Shown here: positions 18,167-28,137 of the stretch, piece after piece
Layout: each line of letters begins with the position of its first letter
Numbering within the stretch: position 1 is the stretch's first letter
NCBI GenBank assembly: GCA_947479055.1
Contig: CANJYE010000008.1
Coordinates: 22,462-86,461, forward strand
Direction: 5' to 3'
Length of the DNA: 64,000 nt
DNA from: Erythrobacteraceae bacterium
GTDB lineage: Bacteria > Pseudomonadota > Alphaproteobacteria > Sphingomonadales > Sphingomonadaceae
Made by a program: the position numbers and the translations under genes
The notes under the pieces: generated by a model
Seen by the model: the letters and a program-made list of their open reading frames with translations, nothing else
Databases searched by the model: none
What the model was told of the DNA's origin: nothing

Positions 18167-19081
18167 ATGGCCAACAGCCTGCTCAACGAGAGGGCACTTG
18201 CGGCGGTCGGCCAGCATCGCCCGCCCCGCCCCGGGCTGGTCACCGCGCGCGACATCCGCAAGTTCTGCATCGCGGTGGACGATCGCCACCCGCCCTATCT
18301 CGATCCTGAAGCGGCCCGGGCGGCAGGCCATGCCGATGTCATCGCCCCGCCGCTATTTCCCGCCTCCGCCACCCGCCCTGTGCCGTTCGAGGCCGATCTG
18401 CTGCCAGACGGGCAATACAGCGACCTCGCCCCGCCCGGGCTGGAACATCTCCAGTCGCTGCTGGCCGGGCAGGAGTGGGATTTCATCCGCCCGGCCGTGG
18501 CGGGCGAGCAGATTGTCGAGGATTGCTGGATCGGCTCGATCGAGGAACGTCAGGGACGCAACGGGCCGCTGGTGTTCGTGCTGGAGGAATCGCTCATTTC
18601 CACGGTCGGTGGCGACCCGATCCTTCGCAGTCGCAACCAGCTCATCTTTCGCGAGCCGCCGCCCCCGCCCCCGCCCCACAGCGGTGAAGTTGCGGCGCTG
18701 CCCGAAAGCCGGGGTCCGATCACCAGCTTCCACGAAGGCACCATGACCAAAAGGCCTTCCAGCCTGTCGCTGTTCATGTTCGACGCCGCGATCTGGGCAA
18801 CGCACCGGCTCCACTGGGACGCGGCACAGGCCCGCCATGAAGGCCTGCCCGCGCCAATCATTCCGGGCTGGATGATGTCTGCCTATCTGACCGAGTTCAT
18901 GCGCTCACGCATTCCGGCGCACGCAAGGCTTACGGGTTTATCCTTAAGATTCAAGGCTTATGGATTCGCTGGTGATGAGTTCACCTGCCTGCAGACCGCC
19001 AGCGACGAGAGCGAATATGGCCTTTCCCTGATCAACCAGAATGGTGAAGAGATCATGGCCGGTACGGGCAACTTTTCATGA
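18167..19081 (+). CDS. MaoC/FAS1-like dehydratase, double hot-dog
   Basis: 304 residues from MANSLLNERAL; AGAGGA lies about 10 nt upstream. The N-terminal half (about 20-155) has the FAS1-type dehydratase pattern: ARDIRKFCIAVDD...YLDPEAARAAGHADVIAPP. A proline-rich hinge (PPPPPPP, about residue 165) leads to a C-terminal half with FDAAIWATHRLHWDAAQARHEGLPAPIIPGWMMSAYL, as in MaoC-like halves. These double hot-dog proteins act as enoyl-CoA hydratases or mesaconyl-CoA-type hydratases. The C-terminal half lacks a clear N-P-[IL]-H active-site motif, reading HRLHWD instead. The substrate is probably a CoA ester made by the neighbouring catabolic genes. Confidence 0.8.
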   Translation: MANSLLNERALAAVGQHRPPRPGLVTARDIRKFCIAVDDRHPPYLDPEAARAAGHADVIAPPLFPASATRPVPFEADLLPDGQYSDLAPPGLEHLQSLLAGQEWDFIRPAVAGEQIVEDCWIGSIEERQGRNGPLVFVLEESLISTVGGDPILRSRNQLIFREPPPPPPPHSGEVAALPESRGPITSFHEGTMTKRPSSLSLFMFDAAIWATHRLHWDAAQARHEGLPAPIIPGWMMSAYLTEFMRSRIPAHARLTGLSLRFKAYGFAGDEFTCLQTASDESEYGLSLINQNGEEIMAGTGNFS

Positions 19082-19250
19082 CCGGCCAGTTCGCGTGGCG
19101 ATTCGGCCGAGAGTGACGGAAGGACCCTTGCGCGCTACCCGAAGCGGGTCCCTGTGGGGCGGCTGGCTACCAGGCGCATTGGCCAAATCCGCACAATTCC
19201 GCCGGTCACGCCGTGAACATCGCCTTTTCGCTTTAAAGGCAATTTAAGCC

Positions 19251-19280
19251 TTGAACCGTATGAGAAACCGGGTGTATATA
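19251..19280 (+). promoter_or_regulatory. Sigma70-like promoter of small secreted protein gene
   Basis: TTGAAC (19251-19256), an 18-nt spacer, then TATATA (19275-19280), about 25 nt before the start codon at 19307. This is one of the clearest promoters in the window. Confidence 0.6.
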
Positions 19281-19306
19281 TGCATTGCAACATGAGGAGT
19301 TTGAAC

Positions 19307-19528
19307 ATGCTTAAGAAAGTGCTTGTGGCAGTTGCCCTGCTTTCCGTCTCGGCCACTTCGGTCAGTGCCTATGCCGCTGATGGTGTTATCGGTCGCGGCT
19401 CGCCTGCGGTTTCGAAGGCTAGCAACGGCAAGAAAAAGGGCCTGCTGATCGTGGCCCTCGGTGCTGCGGCTGGTGTTGGCGTTGCGGTCGCCGCGAGCGG
19501 TGGCGGTAACGGCGATTCGCCCGATTGA
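19307..19528 (+). CDS. Small secreted or membrane protein, unknown function
   Basis: 73 residues from MLKKVLVAV; GAGGAG lies 7 nt upstream and a good promoter precedes it. It has a signal peptide (cleaved near AYA-ADG, residue 23), a short basic stretch SNGKKKG, then a glycine/alanine-rich hydrophobic segment (LLIVALGAAAGVGVAVAA) and a Gly-rich tail ending GDSPD. The layout suits a small inner-membrane or periplasmic protein. It stands alone between terminators at the edge of the EPS cluster. I do not recognise its family. Confidence 0.7.
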   Translation: MLKKVLVAVALLSVSATSVSAYAADGVIGRGSPAVSKASNGKKKGLLIVALGAAAGVGVAVAASGGGNGDSPD

Positions 19529-19629
19529 GGGTTCCGACCCTTTCCTCGTCATCAGTGATGTGCCAGTCGTTTCATGCGGCAGACCTACATAGCTGAATGA
19601 TAGGGATTTTACGAAAATTCAGTTTCTAG

Positions 19630-19661
19630 AGAGGCGCGGTAAATCTGCGCCTCTTTTTTTG
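19630..19661 (+). terminator. Rho-independent terminator after 73-residue gene
   Basis: An 8-bp stem (AGAGGCGC 19630-19637 with GCGCCTCT 19647-19654), a 9-nt loop, then a run of T. It lies 100 nt after the stop. Confidence 0.85.
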
Positions 19662-20214
19662 GTTTCGGACCGGTCGTTCGCGCAAGCGATTTGAGCAGCC
19701 GCATTCGATCTGCTGTCCCCATATGCGATTCAGGAAACCGGGCCTCGCCTCACTGGCCGGATCGAGCGCTCTCGGGCTGGTTCGGGGTGGTTGGACCCAA
19801 AACATCGTTGGGGCACGATAGCGGCGCATGGAACGGATTATCTTCATCCCTATGTCGCAAGGCAGTCGGCTTCGGAAACCTCACCGCCTTATTTGCTTCG
19901 AATCGATGCCTAGCTTGGGCAGTGCGCAATCAACTGCCCGCCCCACGCATTTACAGTGAGAGCTGTCGCCGTACCAAAGCAACGTGAAATCGGATTGAAA
20001 CAACCCCTCCACCTCCCTATTGAGCACGTCCAGGCACCGCCCTTCTCCGCCGATGGGGGCAATGGAGAGCTCGGGACAAGCAGAACCGGGCATTCATCGG
20101 CAGGTGCAAGGCCTGTCGGGTCTCTGGAACGACGGCGGGCGAATTCGGGTGGCCATCACAGGTCGATCATCGGCCACCAGACGGCGGAAATAGCGGCAGC
20201 AAGGTACGAAATTT
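19662..20214. other. Non-coding stretch upstream of ugd
   Basis: About 550 bases between the terminator and ugd. I see no convincing gene on either strand. It probably holds the promoter and leader of the rightward EPS arm. The ugd ribosome-binding site is weak (CAAGG, 20200-20204). Confidence 0.5.
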
Positions 20215-21525
20215 ATGAAGATCGCCATGATCGGTTCCGGCTATGTCGGCCTTGTGTCCGGCACCTGCTTCGCTGACTTTGGTCACGAACTGGTATGTGT
20301 CGACAAGGACGCCGACAAGATCGCCCGACTGGAAGCGGGCGAGATTCCTATCTTCGAGCCTGGGCTGCATGATCTGGTGGCCAACAACGTCAAGGCAGGC
20401 AGACTTTCCTTCACAACGGACCTGGCATCGGCTGTGGCGGGCGCAAGTGCTGTCTTTATCGCGGTCGGGACACCATCGCGGCGCGGCGATGGCCATGCCG
20501 ACCTGAGCTTTGTCTACGCCGCAGCCGAGGAACTGGCGGGGCTGGTCGATCAGCGGACCGTCATCGTGACCAAATCGACGGTTCCCGTCGGTACGGGTGA
20601 CGAGGTTGAAAATATCGTCCTGAGGGTCAGGCCGGAACTCGAATTTGCAGTTGTTTCGAACCCGGAATTCCTCCGCGAAGGCGCCGCGATCGAGGATTTC
20701 AAGCGGCCTGATCGTATTGTCATCGGAGCAGACGAAGACTGGGCAAAAGACGTTATGGAGCGGATATATCGCCCGCTCTATCTCAATAAGGCCCCAATTC
20801 AATTCACCAGCCGCCGGAGCGCGGAGCTGATCAAATACGCAGCCAATGCATTTCTTGCAACAAAGATTAGTTTTATCAATGAAATAGCTGATCTGTGCGA
20901 AGCGGTTGGTGCAAACGTGCAGGACGTCTCTCGCGGGATCGGGCTCGACAAGCGGATCGGCGACAAATTCCTTCACGCCGGCCCGGGCTATGGTGGGAGC
21001 TGCTTCCCCAAGGACACTCTGGCGCTGCTGAAGACGGCTCACGACAACGATCTGCCCATGCGCATCGTCCATGCGGTGATCGACGTAAATGACCAGCGCA
21101 AACGCGCGATGGGTGCAAAGATTATCAAGGCACTGGGCGGAGACGCACGTGGAAAGCGCATTGCGGTGCTTGGCCTGACGTTCAAGCCCAATACGGATGA
21201 CATGCGCGATGCCCCGTCCATCGCCATTGTCCAGGCGCTGACCGAAGCGGGTGCGGAAATCGTCGCCCATGATCCTGAGGGAGCTGCCGAAGCGGCGAAG
21301 ATCTTCCCTCAGGTGAAAATCGGCGGAAGCCCGCTGGACACAGTGGCACAAGCGGATGCAGTTGTCCTTGTCACCGAATGGGATATTTATCGCGCGCTGG
21401 ACCTGAAGCGGATCAAGGAGGCAATGAGAGGCGACGTTTTTGTCGATCTGCGCAATGTCTACTCGCCGCGGGAAGCGGACGAAGCCGGCCTTGCCTATAC
21501 CGGCGTCGGCCTTCCCGGCGGCTAG
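20215..21525 (+). CDS. ugd: UDP-glucose 6-dehydrogenase
   Basis: 436 residues. It makes UDP-glucuronate from UDP-glucose with two NAD+ in the cytosol. The N-terminal Rossmann motif is GSGYVGLVSGTCFADFGH (residues 6-23). NPEFLREGAAIEDFKRPDRIVIG and the catalytic-cysteine motif GPGYGGSCFPKDT (Cys near residue 263) are intact, and length is normal. It is the first gene of the rightward EPS arm and supplies an acidic sugar nucleotide for the polymer. It is separated by about 285 bases from the next gene, so it may be its own transcription unit. Confidence 0.96.
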   Translation: MKIAMIGSGYVGLVSGTCFADFGHELVCVDKDADKIARLEAGEIPIFEPGLHDLVANNVKAGRLSFTTDLASAVAGASAVFIAVGTPSRRGDGHADLSFVYAAAEELAGLVDQRTVIVTKSTVPVGTGDEVENIVLRVRPELEFAVVSNPEFLREGAAIEDFKRPDRIVIGADEDWAKDVMERIYRPLYLNKAPIQFTSRRSAELIKYAANAFLATKISFINEIADLCEAVGANVQDVSRGIGLDKRIGDKFLHAGPGYGGSCFPKDTLALLKTAHDNDLPMRIVHAVIDVNDQRKRAMGAKIIKALGGDARGKRIAVLGLTFKPNTDDMRDAPSIAIVQALTEAGAEIVAHDPEGAAEAAKIFPQVKIGGSPLDTVAQADAVVLVTEWDIYRALDLKRIKEAMRGDVFVDLRNVYSPREADEAGLAYTGVGLPGG

Positions 21526-21810
21526 GCCCACGCAACCCATTCAGCGACGCAATTGCCAGCCGCGGGCAAGCCCATGCTCCTTTATTGGCTACCGGTTTTG
21601 CATTGCAGCAGCCGATCCAGAGTGCTATGGCACTGATATAGCTGATTTATAAAAAGAATACTCAATAAGTGGGGGACGGGCCGCCAAGGATTTTTACCCA
21701 TTGTCTCAGTCTGTGACAGATATTTTTGCCGGATTTATGTCTTGTTGGCGTAATTTATCTTGTTCACCGATTAATCGCAGGGCTGAGATGTTCGTGTAAG
21801 GAGTTGGCTG
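21526..21810 (+). promoter_or_regulatory. AT-rich probable promoter region of EPS arm
   Basis: 285 bases without a gene. Positions 21630-21780 are clearly richer in A/T than the surroundings (for example TTTATAAAAAGAATACTCAA). This is likely the promoter of the 21811 gene and those downstream. No exact -35/-10 pair is assigned. Confidence 0.4.
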
Positions 21811-23295
21811 GTGTTAGAAGTTCATCGCCGGGATGATTTTGAGAGTACGCACTCTCCCTTTTCGTTGAAGGTCGTACCCGGCACTGATTCTGAGCTTGTT
21901 TTGGATTCGGAAAATTCAGCAATTTCTCCTAAAATGATGCCCGAGGCGGCTTTGGCAAGGGCGCGAAGCAAGCTTGGTCGCCGGACCCGCATTGTCCTGG
22001 CGTCGGTGGGGCTGGATGTCGCCTGCATTGTGGGCGCCATTGCCATCAGTTCATATGCAATCCTGGACCGCACCGCCTTCAGTACGTTCATCCGGGTGAG
22101 CCAGTTCGTAGTACCACTGTTTCTGCTCCTTACCCTGAACGCAAATGCGCACCAGATTGCGACCATAGTCGATCGCAGCAAGTCGGTCCGGTCGGTGCTC
22201 CGCTCGATTGGGCTGGCAACGGCCTGCTTCATGCTTTCCGCGTTCTTCTGGAAATCAGGTCACACCTACTCCCGTCTGGTGCTGGGCATGAGCGTTTCGA
22301 TTGCAGCAGTCGCGCTCACTTGCGGGCGGCTTGTGCTGAGAGGCTGGGCAGTCCGCCTGCTCGGCGACAGGCCGCTGGCATCGCTGTGCATCTATGATGG
22401 CATCCCGCAATCGGCGCGGGCCAGCGATTGCGCGTTTGACGCGCGTGAACTCGGCATTTGCCCCGATCGTTCCGATCCGCGAAACATCGCCAGGCTCGGT
22501 CAGGTGACGCGGGGCATGGCCCGGGTCATCATCCATTGCCGACCCGAAGATCGTACCGCCTGGGCCTTCATGATCAAGGCACTGGATATCCCTTCGGAAA
22601 TCGCTGTGCCCGAATTGACGGAACTTGCCCCGCTGGCGATCGAGCATCGGGCCGGACAGGTCAGTGTAGTCGTGGCCAGAGGCGCCCTCGCCTGGAATCA
22701 GGCCCTGATGAAGCGGGCGTTCGATCTGGTTGTGGCCGGGGTGGCGTTGACACTACTGGCCCCGCTGATGATCGTAATTGCGACCATCATCCGCCTCGAA
22801 AGCCCAGGCCCCGCATTGTTCAGGCAGGACAGGATCGGCCTTGGCAATCGCAAGTTCCGGATCCTCAAGTTCCGTTCGATGCGGAGCGAGATGCAGGATG
22901 ACAAGGCCAGCAAGCTGACCGAACGCAACGATCCGAGAGTGACTAGGTTCGGAAATTTCATCCGCAGGACCAGCCTTGATGAGCTGCCCCAGCTGTTCAA
23001 TGTACTGAAGGGCGAAATGAGCATCGTTGGCCCCAGGCCGCACGCTGAAATGGCCCTCGCCGGCAAGGCGCTATACTGGGAAGTCGACGAGACCTACTGG
23101 CATCGCCATGTCGTCAAACCCGGAATGACCGGACTTGCCCAGGTCCGCGGACACCGTGGCAATACCTTCCATGAGGACCAGCTCAAGATGCGCCTTCAGG
23201 CAGACCTCGAATATGCCGCCGACTGGTCATTGTGGCGCGATATCAAGATCGTTCTGCAAACCGCCGGCGTGCTGTTCGGCAAGCACACTTTCTGA
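21811..23295 (+). CDS. Polyprenyl-phosphate glycosyl-1-phosphate transferase (WcaJ/ExoY-type EPS initiator)
   Basis: 494 residues; GTG start with AAGGAG 7 nt upstream. It transfers the first sugar-1-phosphate to undecaprenyl phosphate at the inner membrane. Four N-terminal membrane helices (about 65-175) and a CoA-binding-like region precede the C-terminal sugar-transferase domain (about 297-494). That domain has KRAFDLVVAGVAL, ESPGPALFRQDRIG, KFRSMR, RRTSLDELPQLFNVLKGEMSIVGPRPH (with the catalytic Asp-Glu) and KPGMTGLAQVRGHRG. The sugar is probably glucose or galactose, but this is not certain from sequence. gmd follows 51 nt downstream. Confidence 0.93.
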   Translation: MLEVHRRDDFESTHSPFSLKVVPGTDSELVLDSENSAISPKMMPEAALARARSKLGRRTRIVLASVGLDVACIVGAIAISSYAILDRTAFSTFIRVSQFVVPLFLLLTLNANAHQIATIVDRSKSVRSVLRSIGLATACFMLSAFFWKSGHTYSRLVLGMSVSIAAVALTCGRLVLRGWAVRLLGDRPLASLCIYDGIPQSARASDCAFDARELGICPDRSDPRNIARLGQVTRGMARVIIHCRPEDRTAWAFMIKALDIPSEIAVPELTELAPLAIEHRAGQVSVVVARGALAWNQALMKRAFDLVVAGVALTLLAPLMIVIATIIRLESPGPALFRQDRIGLGNRKFRILKFRSMRSEMQDDKASKLTERNDPRVTRFGNFIRRTSLDELPQLFNVLKGEMSIVGPRPHAEMALAGKALYWEVDETYWHRHVVKPGMTGLAQVRGHRGNTFHEDQLKMRLQADLEYAADWSLWRDIKIVLQTAGVLFGKHTF

Positions 23296-23346
23296 TCCTT
23301 CCAGTTCCGATTTCCTTTTGCCACTTCCTGTCAGGAGCCCCCGTCT

Positions 23347-24420
23347 TTGTCCTCAATTAAGAAACCCACCGCTCTGGTTACCGGCATCACCGGACAGGAT
23401 GGCGCCTATCTCGCCAAGTTGCTGCTGGATAAAGGCTATGTCGTTCACGGGGTGAAGCGTCGTTCCTCTTCATTCAACACCGGACGGATCGAGGATATCT
23501 ACCAGGACCCGCATGTCGAAGGTGCCAACCTCCATCTGCATTATGGCGACATGACGGACAGCACCAACCTGCTGCGGATCATCCAGGAGACGGAGCCGGA
23601 CGAAGTCTACAACCTCGCCGCGCAGAGCCATGTCGCGGTCAGTTTCGAGACGCCGGAATACACCGCCAATGCCGACGCCATCGGCACGCTGCGCCTGCTG
23701 GAAGCCATCCGTATCCTCAAGATGGAGAAGCGCTGCCGCTTTTACCAGGCCTCGACCTCGGAGCTTTACGGCCTCGTCCAGGAGGTGCCGCAACGCGAAA
23801 CCACTCCGTTCTATCCGCGCTCACCCTATGCGGCAGCCAAGCTCTATGCCTATTGGATCGTGGTCAATTACCGCGAGGCCTATGGCATGCATGCCTCCAA
23901 CGGCATCCTGTTCAACCATGAAAGCCCGCTGCGCGGCGAGACTTTCGTGACCCGCAAGATCACCCGCGCGGCAGCGGCGATCAAGCTCGGGCGGCAGGAC
24001 AAGCTCTATCTCGGCAATCTCGGCGCCAAGCGCGACTGGGGTCACGCCAAGGAATATGTCCGCGGCATGTGGTTGATGCTGCAACAGGACGTGCCGGACG
24101 ACTATGTCCTCGCCACCGGCGAGACCACCGAAGTGCGCCAGTTCGTGCAATGGGCGTTCGAGGATGTCGGGATCGCGCTGGAATGGCGCGGCGAAGGGAT
24201 CGAGGAAAAGGGCTATTGCACCGCGACCGGGAAATGCCTGGTCGAAGTCGATCCTCGCTATTTCCGCCCGACCGAAGTTGAGCTGCTGATCGGCGACCCG
24301 ACCAAGGCCCACGAAAAGCTGGGCTGGCACCATGACACCAGCGTCCGCGAGCTGGCCGCCGAGATGGTTCGCGAGGATCTGGTAATCATGCGCGACGCGC
24401 CCATCGCCAGGGGCAACTGA
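23347..24420 (+). CDS. gmd: GDP-mannose 4,6-dehydratase
   Basis: 357 residues; TTG start with CAGGAG about 10 nt upstream. It converts GDP-D-mannose to GDP-4-keto-6-deoxy-D-mannose, the first step to GDP-L-fucose. Motifs: [16 protein letters not shown] (NADP binding), [27 protein letters not shown], and [15 protein letters not shown] with the catalytic Tyr and Lys. Length and motifs are complete. The stop overlaps the start of fcl (TGATG), so the two are translationally coupled. Confidence 0.96.
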   Translation: MSSIKKPTALVTGITGQDGAYLAKLLLDKGYVVHGVKRRSSSFNTGRIEDIYQDPHVEGANLHLHYGDMTDSTNLLRIIQETEPDEVYNLAAQSHVAVSFETPEYTANADAIGTLRLLEAIRILKMEKRCRFYQASTSELYGLVQEVPQRETTPFYPRSPYAAAKLYAYWIVVNYREAYGMHASNGILFNHESPLRGETFVTRKITRAAAAIKLGRQDKLYLGNLGAKRDWGHAKEYVRGMWLMLQQDVPDDYVLATGETTEVRQFVQWAFEDVGIALEWRGEGIEEKGYCTATGKCLVEVDPRYFRPTEVELLIGDPTKAHEKLGWHHDTSVRELAAEMVREDLVIMRDAPIARGN

Positions 24421-25358
24421 TGACCTATTCGCTGGCGGGAAAGCGCGTGTGGGTGGCCGGCCATCACGGGATGGTCGGCAGCGCGATCGTTCGCACGCTA
24501 GGCCAGTCGGATTGCGAAGTCCTGACCTGCGAGCGTAGTGAAGTCGATCTGATGGACCAGCGGGCAGTGTTCGACTGGGCCGAACGGGCCAAACCCGACG
24601 CAGTTTTCGTCGCGGCTGCCAAGGTTGGCGGAATCCTCGCCAATTCGAGCTATCCGGCGGACTTCCTCTACAACAACCTGGTGATAGAGACGAATGTGAT
24701 CGAGGGATCGCGCCGGGCCGGGGCGGAAAAGCTTATGTTCCTTGGCTCGTCCTGCATCTATCCGAAGCTGGCGGTGCAGCCAATCGTCGAGGATGCTCTA
24801 CTGACCGGCCCGCTTGAGCCGACCAATGAATGGTATGCTATTGCCAAGATCGCCGGGATCAAGCTGTGCCAGGCCTATCGCCTCCAGCATGGTTGCGACT
24901 ACATCTCGGCCATGCCGACCAATCTCTACGGCATCGGTGACAATTTCGATCTCGAAACCAGCCACGTCCTGCCCGCGCTGATCCGCAAGGCGCACGAGGC
25001 AAAACTGGCCCGAGCAAGCTCTATCACCATTTGGGGCACGGGGACGCCGCTGCGAGAATTCCTGTTTGCCGACGATTGCGCCGACGCGCTGGTGTTCCTG
25101 ATGGAAAATTATTCCGGACACAGCCACGTCAACGTCGGCAGCGGCGAAGATCTTTCGATTTACGAACTCGCCCAGATGGTCTGCGAGGTGGTCGGTTTCG
25201 AGGGTGAGATCCTGCGTGATCCGACCAAGCCCGACGGTACTCCCCGCAAGCTGATGTCGGCCGATCGCCTGCGTGAACTGGGCTGGAAGCCCCGAACCGG
25301 ACTGCGTGAAGGACTAGCCCTGACCTACCGGGCCTTTATCGACCATGCGGCGGCATGA
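24420..25358 (+). CDS. fcl: GDP-L-fucose synthase
   Basis: 312 residues. It is the 3,5-epimerase/4-reductase that finishes GDP-L-fucose synthesis. Motifs: [12 protein letters not shown] (NADPH binding), [14 protein letters not shown], and [15 protein letters not shown] with catalytic Tyr and Lys. It overlaps gmd by one base and the next gene by four (ATGA), forming a tight gmd-fcl-wcaI-like unit. Fucose is therefore a likely component of the polymer. Enzymes making GDP-mannose (manA, manB, manC) are not in the window. Confidence 0.95.
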   Translation: MTYSLAGKRVWVAGHHGMVGSAIVRTLGQSDCEVLTCERSEVDLMDQRAVFDWAERAKPDAVFVAAAKVGGILANSSYPADFLYNNLVIETNVIEGSRRAGAEKLMFLGSSCIYPKLAVQPIVEDALLTGPLEPTNEWYAIAKIAGIKLCQAYRLQHGCDYISAMPTNLYGIGDNFDLETSHVLPALIRKAHEAKLARASSITIWGTGTPLREFLFADDCADALVFLMENYSGHSHVNVGSGEDLSIYELAQMVCEVVGFEGEILRDPTKPDGTPRKLMSADRLRELGWKPRTGLREGLALTYRAFIDHAAA

Positions 25359-26596
25359 AGTTCCTGATTGTCAGCCTCAACTACAAGCCTGAACTAACCG
25401 GTAGCGGCCCCTATTCGGGCGGATTTGCCGAGGCCCTGGCCGCAAGGGGTCACGAAGTCGAGGTAATCGCAGGTAAACCGTTTTATCCGCAATGGAAGCT
25501 GTTCAAGGGTTACAGCGCCTGGCGCTGGAGCCGTTCGTTCGAAAACGGCGTGTCCGTGCTGCGTTGCCCGCTGTTCATTCCGGCAAAGGTCGGTGGCCTG
25601 ACGCGTCTGCTTCATTATGCCAGCTTCGCGGTGACCGCTTTTATCCCGACGCTTTGGCGGGCACTGAGATTCAGGCCCGACATGATCGTGAATGTAGCCC
25701 CAACGCTGATGTCTGGGCCAGCCTGCCTGATTGCCGCCCGACTAGGCCGTGCCCGGACGCAGCTGCATATCCAGGATTTCGAGATCGAGGCCGGCTTCGC
25801 GACCGGACAATTGGGCGAGAGCAGCCTGACCGGCCGTCTGGCGATGCGTTTTGGCAATTGGGTCATTGGCGCCTTCGATTATACCACCACGATATCTCCC
25901 GCGATGTGCCGCAAGCTTCTCGGCAAGGGCCGCCGCCCGGAGACCATCTACGAGCTTCGTAACTGGGCCGAGATCGAACATATCACCCCGTCGGATCATT
26001 CCGGCTTTCGCGCCGAATGGGCGATTTCAACACCTCATGTCGCGCTCTACTCGGGCAGTATCGCCAAGAAGCAGGGCATTGACGTCCTGATCGAGGTTGC
26101 CCGCCATCTGGCTCATCGCAAGGACCTGAGTTTCGTGATCTGCGGAAACGGGCCGACCGAGGACGAATTGCGGCTGGCAGCGAGTGACCTGCGCAATATC
26201 CAGTTCCGGAATTTGCAGCCGATCGAGCGACTGGGCGAGGTGCTAAACCTCGCCACGATCCACCTGCTGCCGCAAAAGACGGATGCGGCAGACCTCGTGC
26301 TGCCGTCCAAGCTCACCAACATCCTGGCATCAGGCAAGCCGGTCGTGGTCGGCAGTGCCCCCGGTACCGGACTTGCCGAGGAAATCGTCGGCTGCGGGAT
26401 CGCAGTGGCACCGGAAAACCCGCAAGCGATGGCCGATGCGATCGAAACGTTGATCGAGGACCGGGATGCCTATCGCGAAATGGCTGCAAACGCCCGCCAC
26501 CGCGCTATCACCTTCTGGCACAGGGACATGATCCTGGACAATTATGAACGGAAATTGCGACACTGGATGGAGCCTGCTGCTGTCAGTGCAGGATGA
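25355..26596 (+). CDS. WcaI-like glycosyltransferase
   Basis: 413 residues; the start overlaps the fcl stop (ATGA). It has the GT4-type architecture of colanic acid WcaI proteins. The N-terminal domain begins [46 protein letters not shown]. The C-terminal nucleotide-sugar region has [28 protein letters not shown] and [16 protein letters not shown]. The gmd-fcl-wcaI order also occurs in the E. coli colanic acid cluster, where WcaI is a proposed fucosyltransferase. Cytosolic, acting on the lipid-linked sugar. The sugar specificity is inferred from context. Confidence 0.88.
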   Translation: MKFLIVSLNYKPELTGSGPYSGGFAEALAARGHEVEVIAGKPFYPQWKLFKGYSAWRWSRSFENGVSVLRCPLFIPAKVGGLTRLLHYASFAVTAFIPTLWRALRFRPDMIVNVAPTLMSGPACLIAARLGRARTQLHIQDFEIEAGFATGQLGESSLTGRLAMRFGNWVIGAFDYTTTISPAMCRKLLGKGRRPETIYELRNWAEIEHITPSDHSGFRAEWAISTPHVALYSGSIAKKQGIDVLIEVARHLAHRKDLSFVICGNGPTEDELRLAASDLRNIQFRNLQPIERLGEVLNLATIHLLPQKTDAADLVLPSKLTNILASGKPVVVGSAPGTGLAEEIVGCGIAVAPENPQAMADAIETLIEDRDAYREMAANARHRAITFWHRDMILDNYERKLRHWMEPAAVSAG

Positions 26597-26805
26597 CGAT
26601 GGACCAGCTTGCCGGCACCTTGGCAACTCCAGCGGAATTCGCACCTATCCGACTTTCCTGACGAGCGCGTTTGCCCTGCCCGCGACAGCGAGACCCCTAT
26701 CGACACATGGTGGCAAAGGTCTGTGCAAAGCGGTCCGGATGGGTTAGCGAATTGAGCAATTGCAGTTTCCGGCGCAGGTCCCGGATGGAGGGGGATTTCC
26801 CGATT

Positions 26806-28137
26806 ATGTTTCGCAGCAGCTTCCTGTTTTCGAACATCACCCTTGTCCTGTTTGCGGCGGTCCTGGCGCTGGCAACCGCCGCCACCACCGTCACCGTGGA
26901 AGATGCCAATCGCCAGACCTCTTTTTTCGTTTTGTGCTACGCGCTTTCTACTCTCATTATCACAATAAATTACAAGAAGATCTCCGCCCAAAGTGAGTTT
27001 TTCTATTTTCAATCTTTCTATCCAGTATTAATTTTTTTCGCCATTCTCATTTCAAATGAAGTTCTTTTTCATGGAACCGACAAGGTTCCTTTGTTAATTT
27101 CGTACTTTGTTGGGACTGCCTTGTTATCCATTTTCATTCCCTTGCTGGCCTCCGAAAAGGATGACATCTTTGTCGGCCTTGCCAGAATGGTGGTGATCAT
27201 CAGCGCACCACTGGTCATCCCTGCCATCTGGGGGGCCATGGGGAACGAACATTTCCTTGGCCTGGCGATGCACAACAAGGCCTATTACGCCAAATATTCC
27301 TCGATCGTGGCCAGTTCCGGAGTCATGGATTTTCCCGAGACGTTCGGTGCCCAGTTGGCCTTCGCGTTTGTTTGCGGCATTTACCTGATCCAGCGCAGCG
27401 CGCGTCCGTACTTGTGGATCGGCGCAGTCGCGCTCATCACGGTAGGCCTGATCATCAGCCAGGCTCGCGCGGCAATCCTTGGGACCGTGGTTGCCATGGG
27501 CGTCGTCACGGTGGCAAGCAGAGTGCGCATTCACCCAGCGCTGGTGGTCGTTCTGTGCTGCATCGCGATCACTGCACCGATCTACGCCCTGAACCTGATC
27601 GAACTGCTTCCGGGCGCAAAGACCTTCCTTCGTTCCAGCACCGGCCTGTCGGGTCGCGAAGGTGCCTGGGACTTTGGCGTCAGGCTGATCGCGGAAAAGC
27701 CACTGCAGGGATATGGTGCGTCGGCAGCGCAGGATTATACCGAACGTTATGCCAGCTATCTCAGGAGCAACAATTTCAAGGCTGCTGGTGCAGGCTTTCA
27801 CAACACCTTCCTGACACGCGCCTTTGACAACGGCATATTGTCGGCGGCGAGCTACCTGGCAATTTTTCTGATCGCCATGCGCCGGGCAGCGGGCAAGATC
27901 CAATTTTCACCCGAAGCAAGATTGGTGTTCTCCGCAATCGTTGTCGCGCTGGCGATCACTACCTATCGCGACATCAACGCCGGCGGCATGCGCAGCATCA
28001 CGGTTCTGGTTTCGGTCTTCCTGGGACTTGGGCTGCTGTGCGGGATCAGGCGTTCCATACCGCTCGCGAAAGCATCGTCGTATTCACGCCGAACGCACGA
28101 TAAACCCGCCGCGATACGGCCAGATTTTGCAAAATGA
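26806..28137 (+). CDS. O-antigen ligase/Wzy-like polysaccharide polymerase
   Basis: 443 residues from MFRSSFLFSN; GGAGGGGG lies about 11 nt upstream. Longer in-frame starts at 26785 and 26671 are possible. About ten membrane helices run through the protein, with the large periplasmic Wzy_C loop containing SGREGAWDFGVRLIAEKPLQGYG and GAGFHNTFLTRAFDNG. It is probably the polymerase that joins repeat units on the periplasmic side. The segment at about 26900-27130 is notably A/T-rich compared with its neighbours. The 3' end overlaps the convergent flippase gene by 92 bases. Confidence 0.82.
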   Translation: MFRSSFLFSNITLVLFAAVLALATAATTVTVEDANRQTSFFVLCYALSTLIITINYKKISAQSEFFYFQSFYPVLIFFAILISNEVLFHGTDKVPLLISYFVGTALLSIFIPLLASEKDDIFVGLARMVVIISAPLVIPAIWGAMGNEHFLGLAMHNKAYYAKYSSIVASSGVMDFPETFGAQLAFAFVCGIYLIQRSARPYLWIGAVALITVGLIISQARAAILGTVVAMGVVTVASRVRIHPALVVVLCCIAITAPIYALNLIELLPGAKTFLRSSTGLSGREGAWDFGVRLIAEKPLQGYGASAAQDYTERYASYLRSNNFKAAGAGFHNTFLTRAFDNGILSAASYLAIFLIAMRRAAGKIQFSPEARLVFSAIVVALAITTYRDINAGGMRSITVLVSVFLGLGLLCGIRRSIPLAKASSYSRRTHDKPAAIRPDFAK

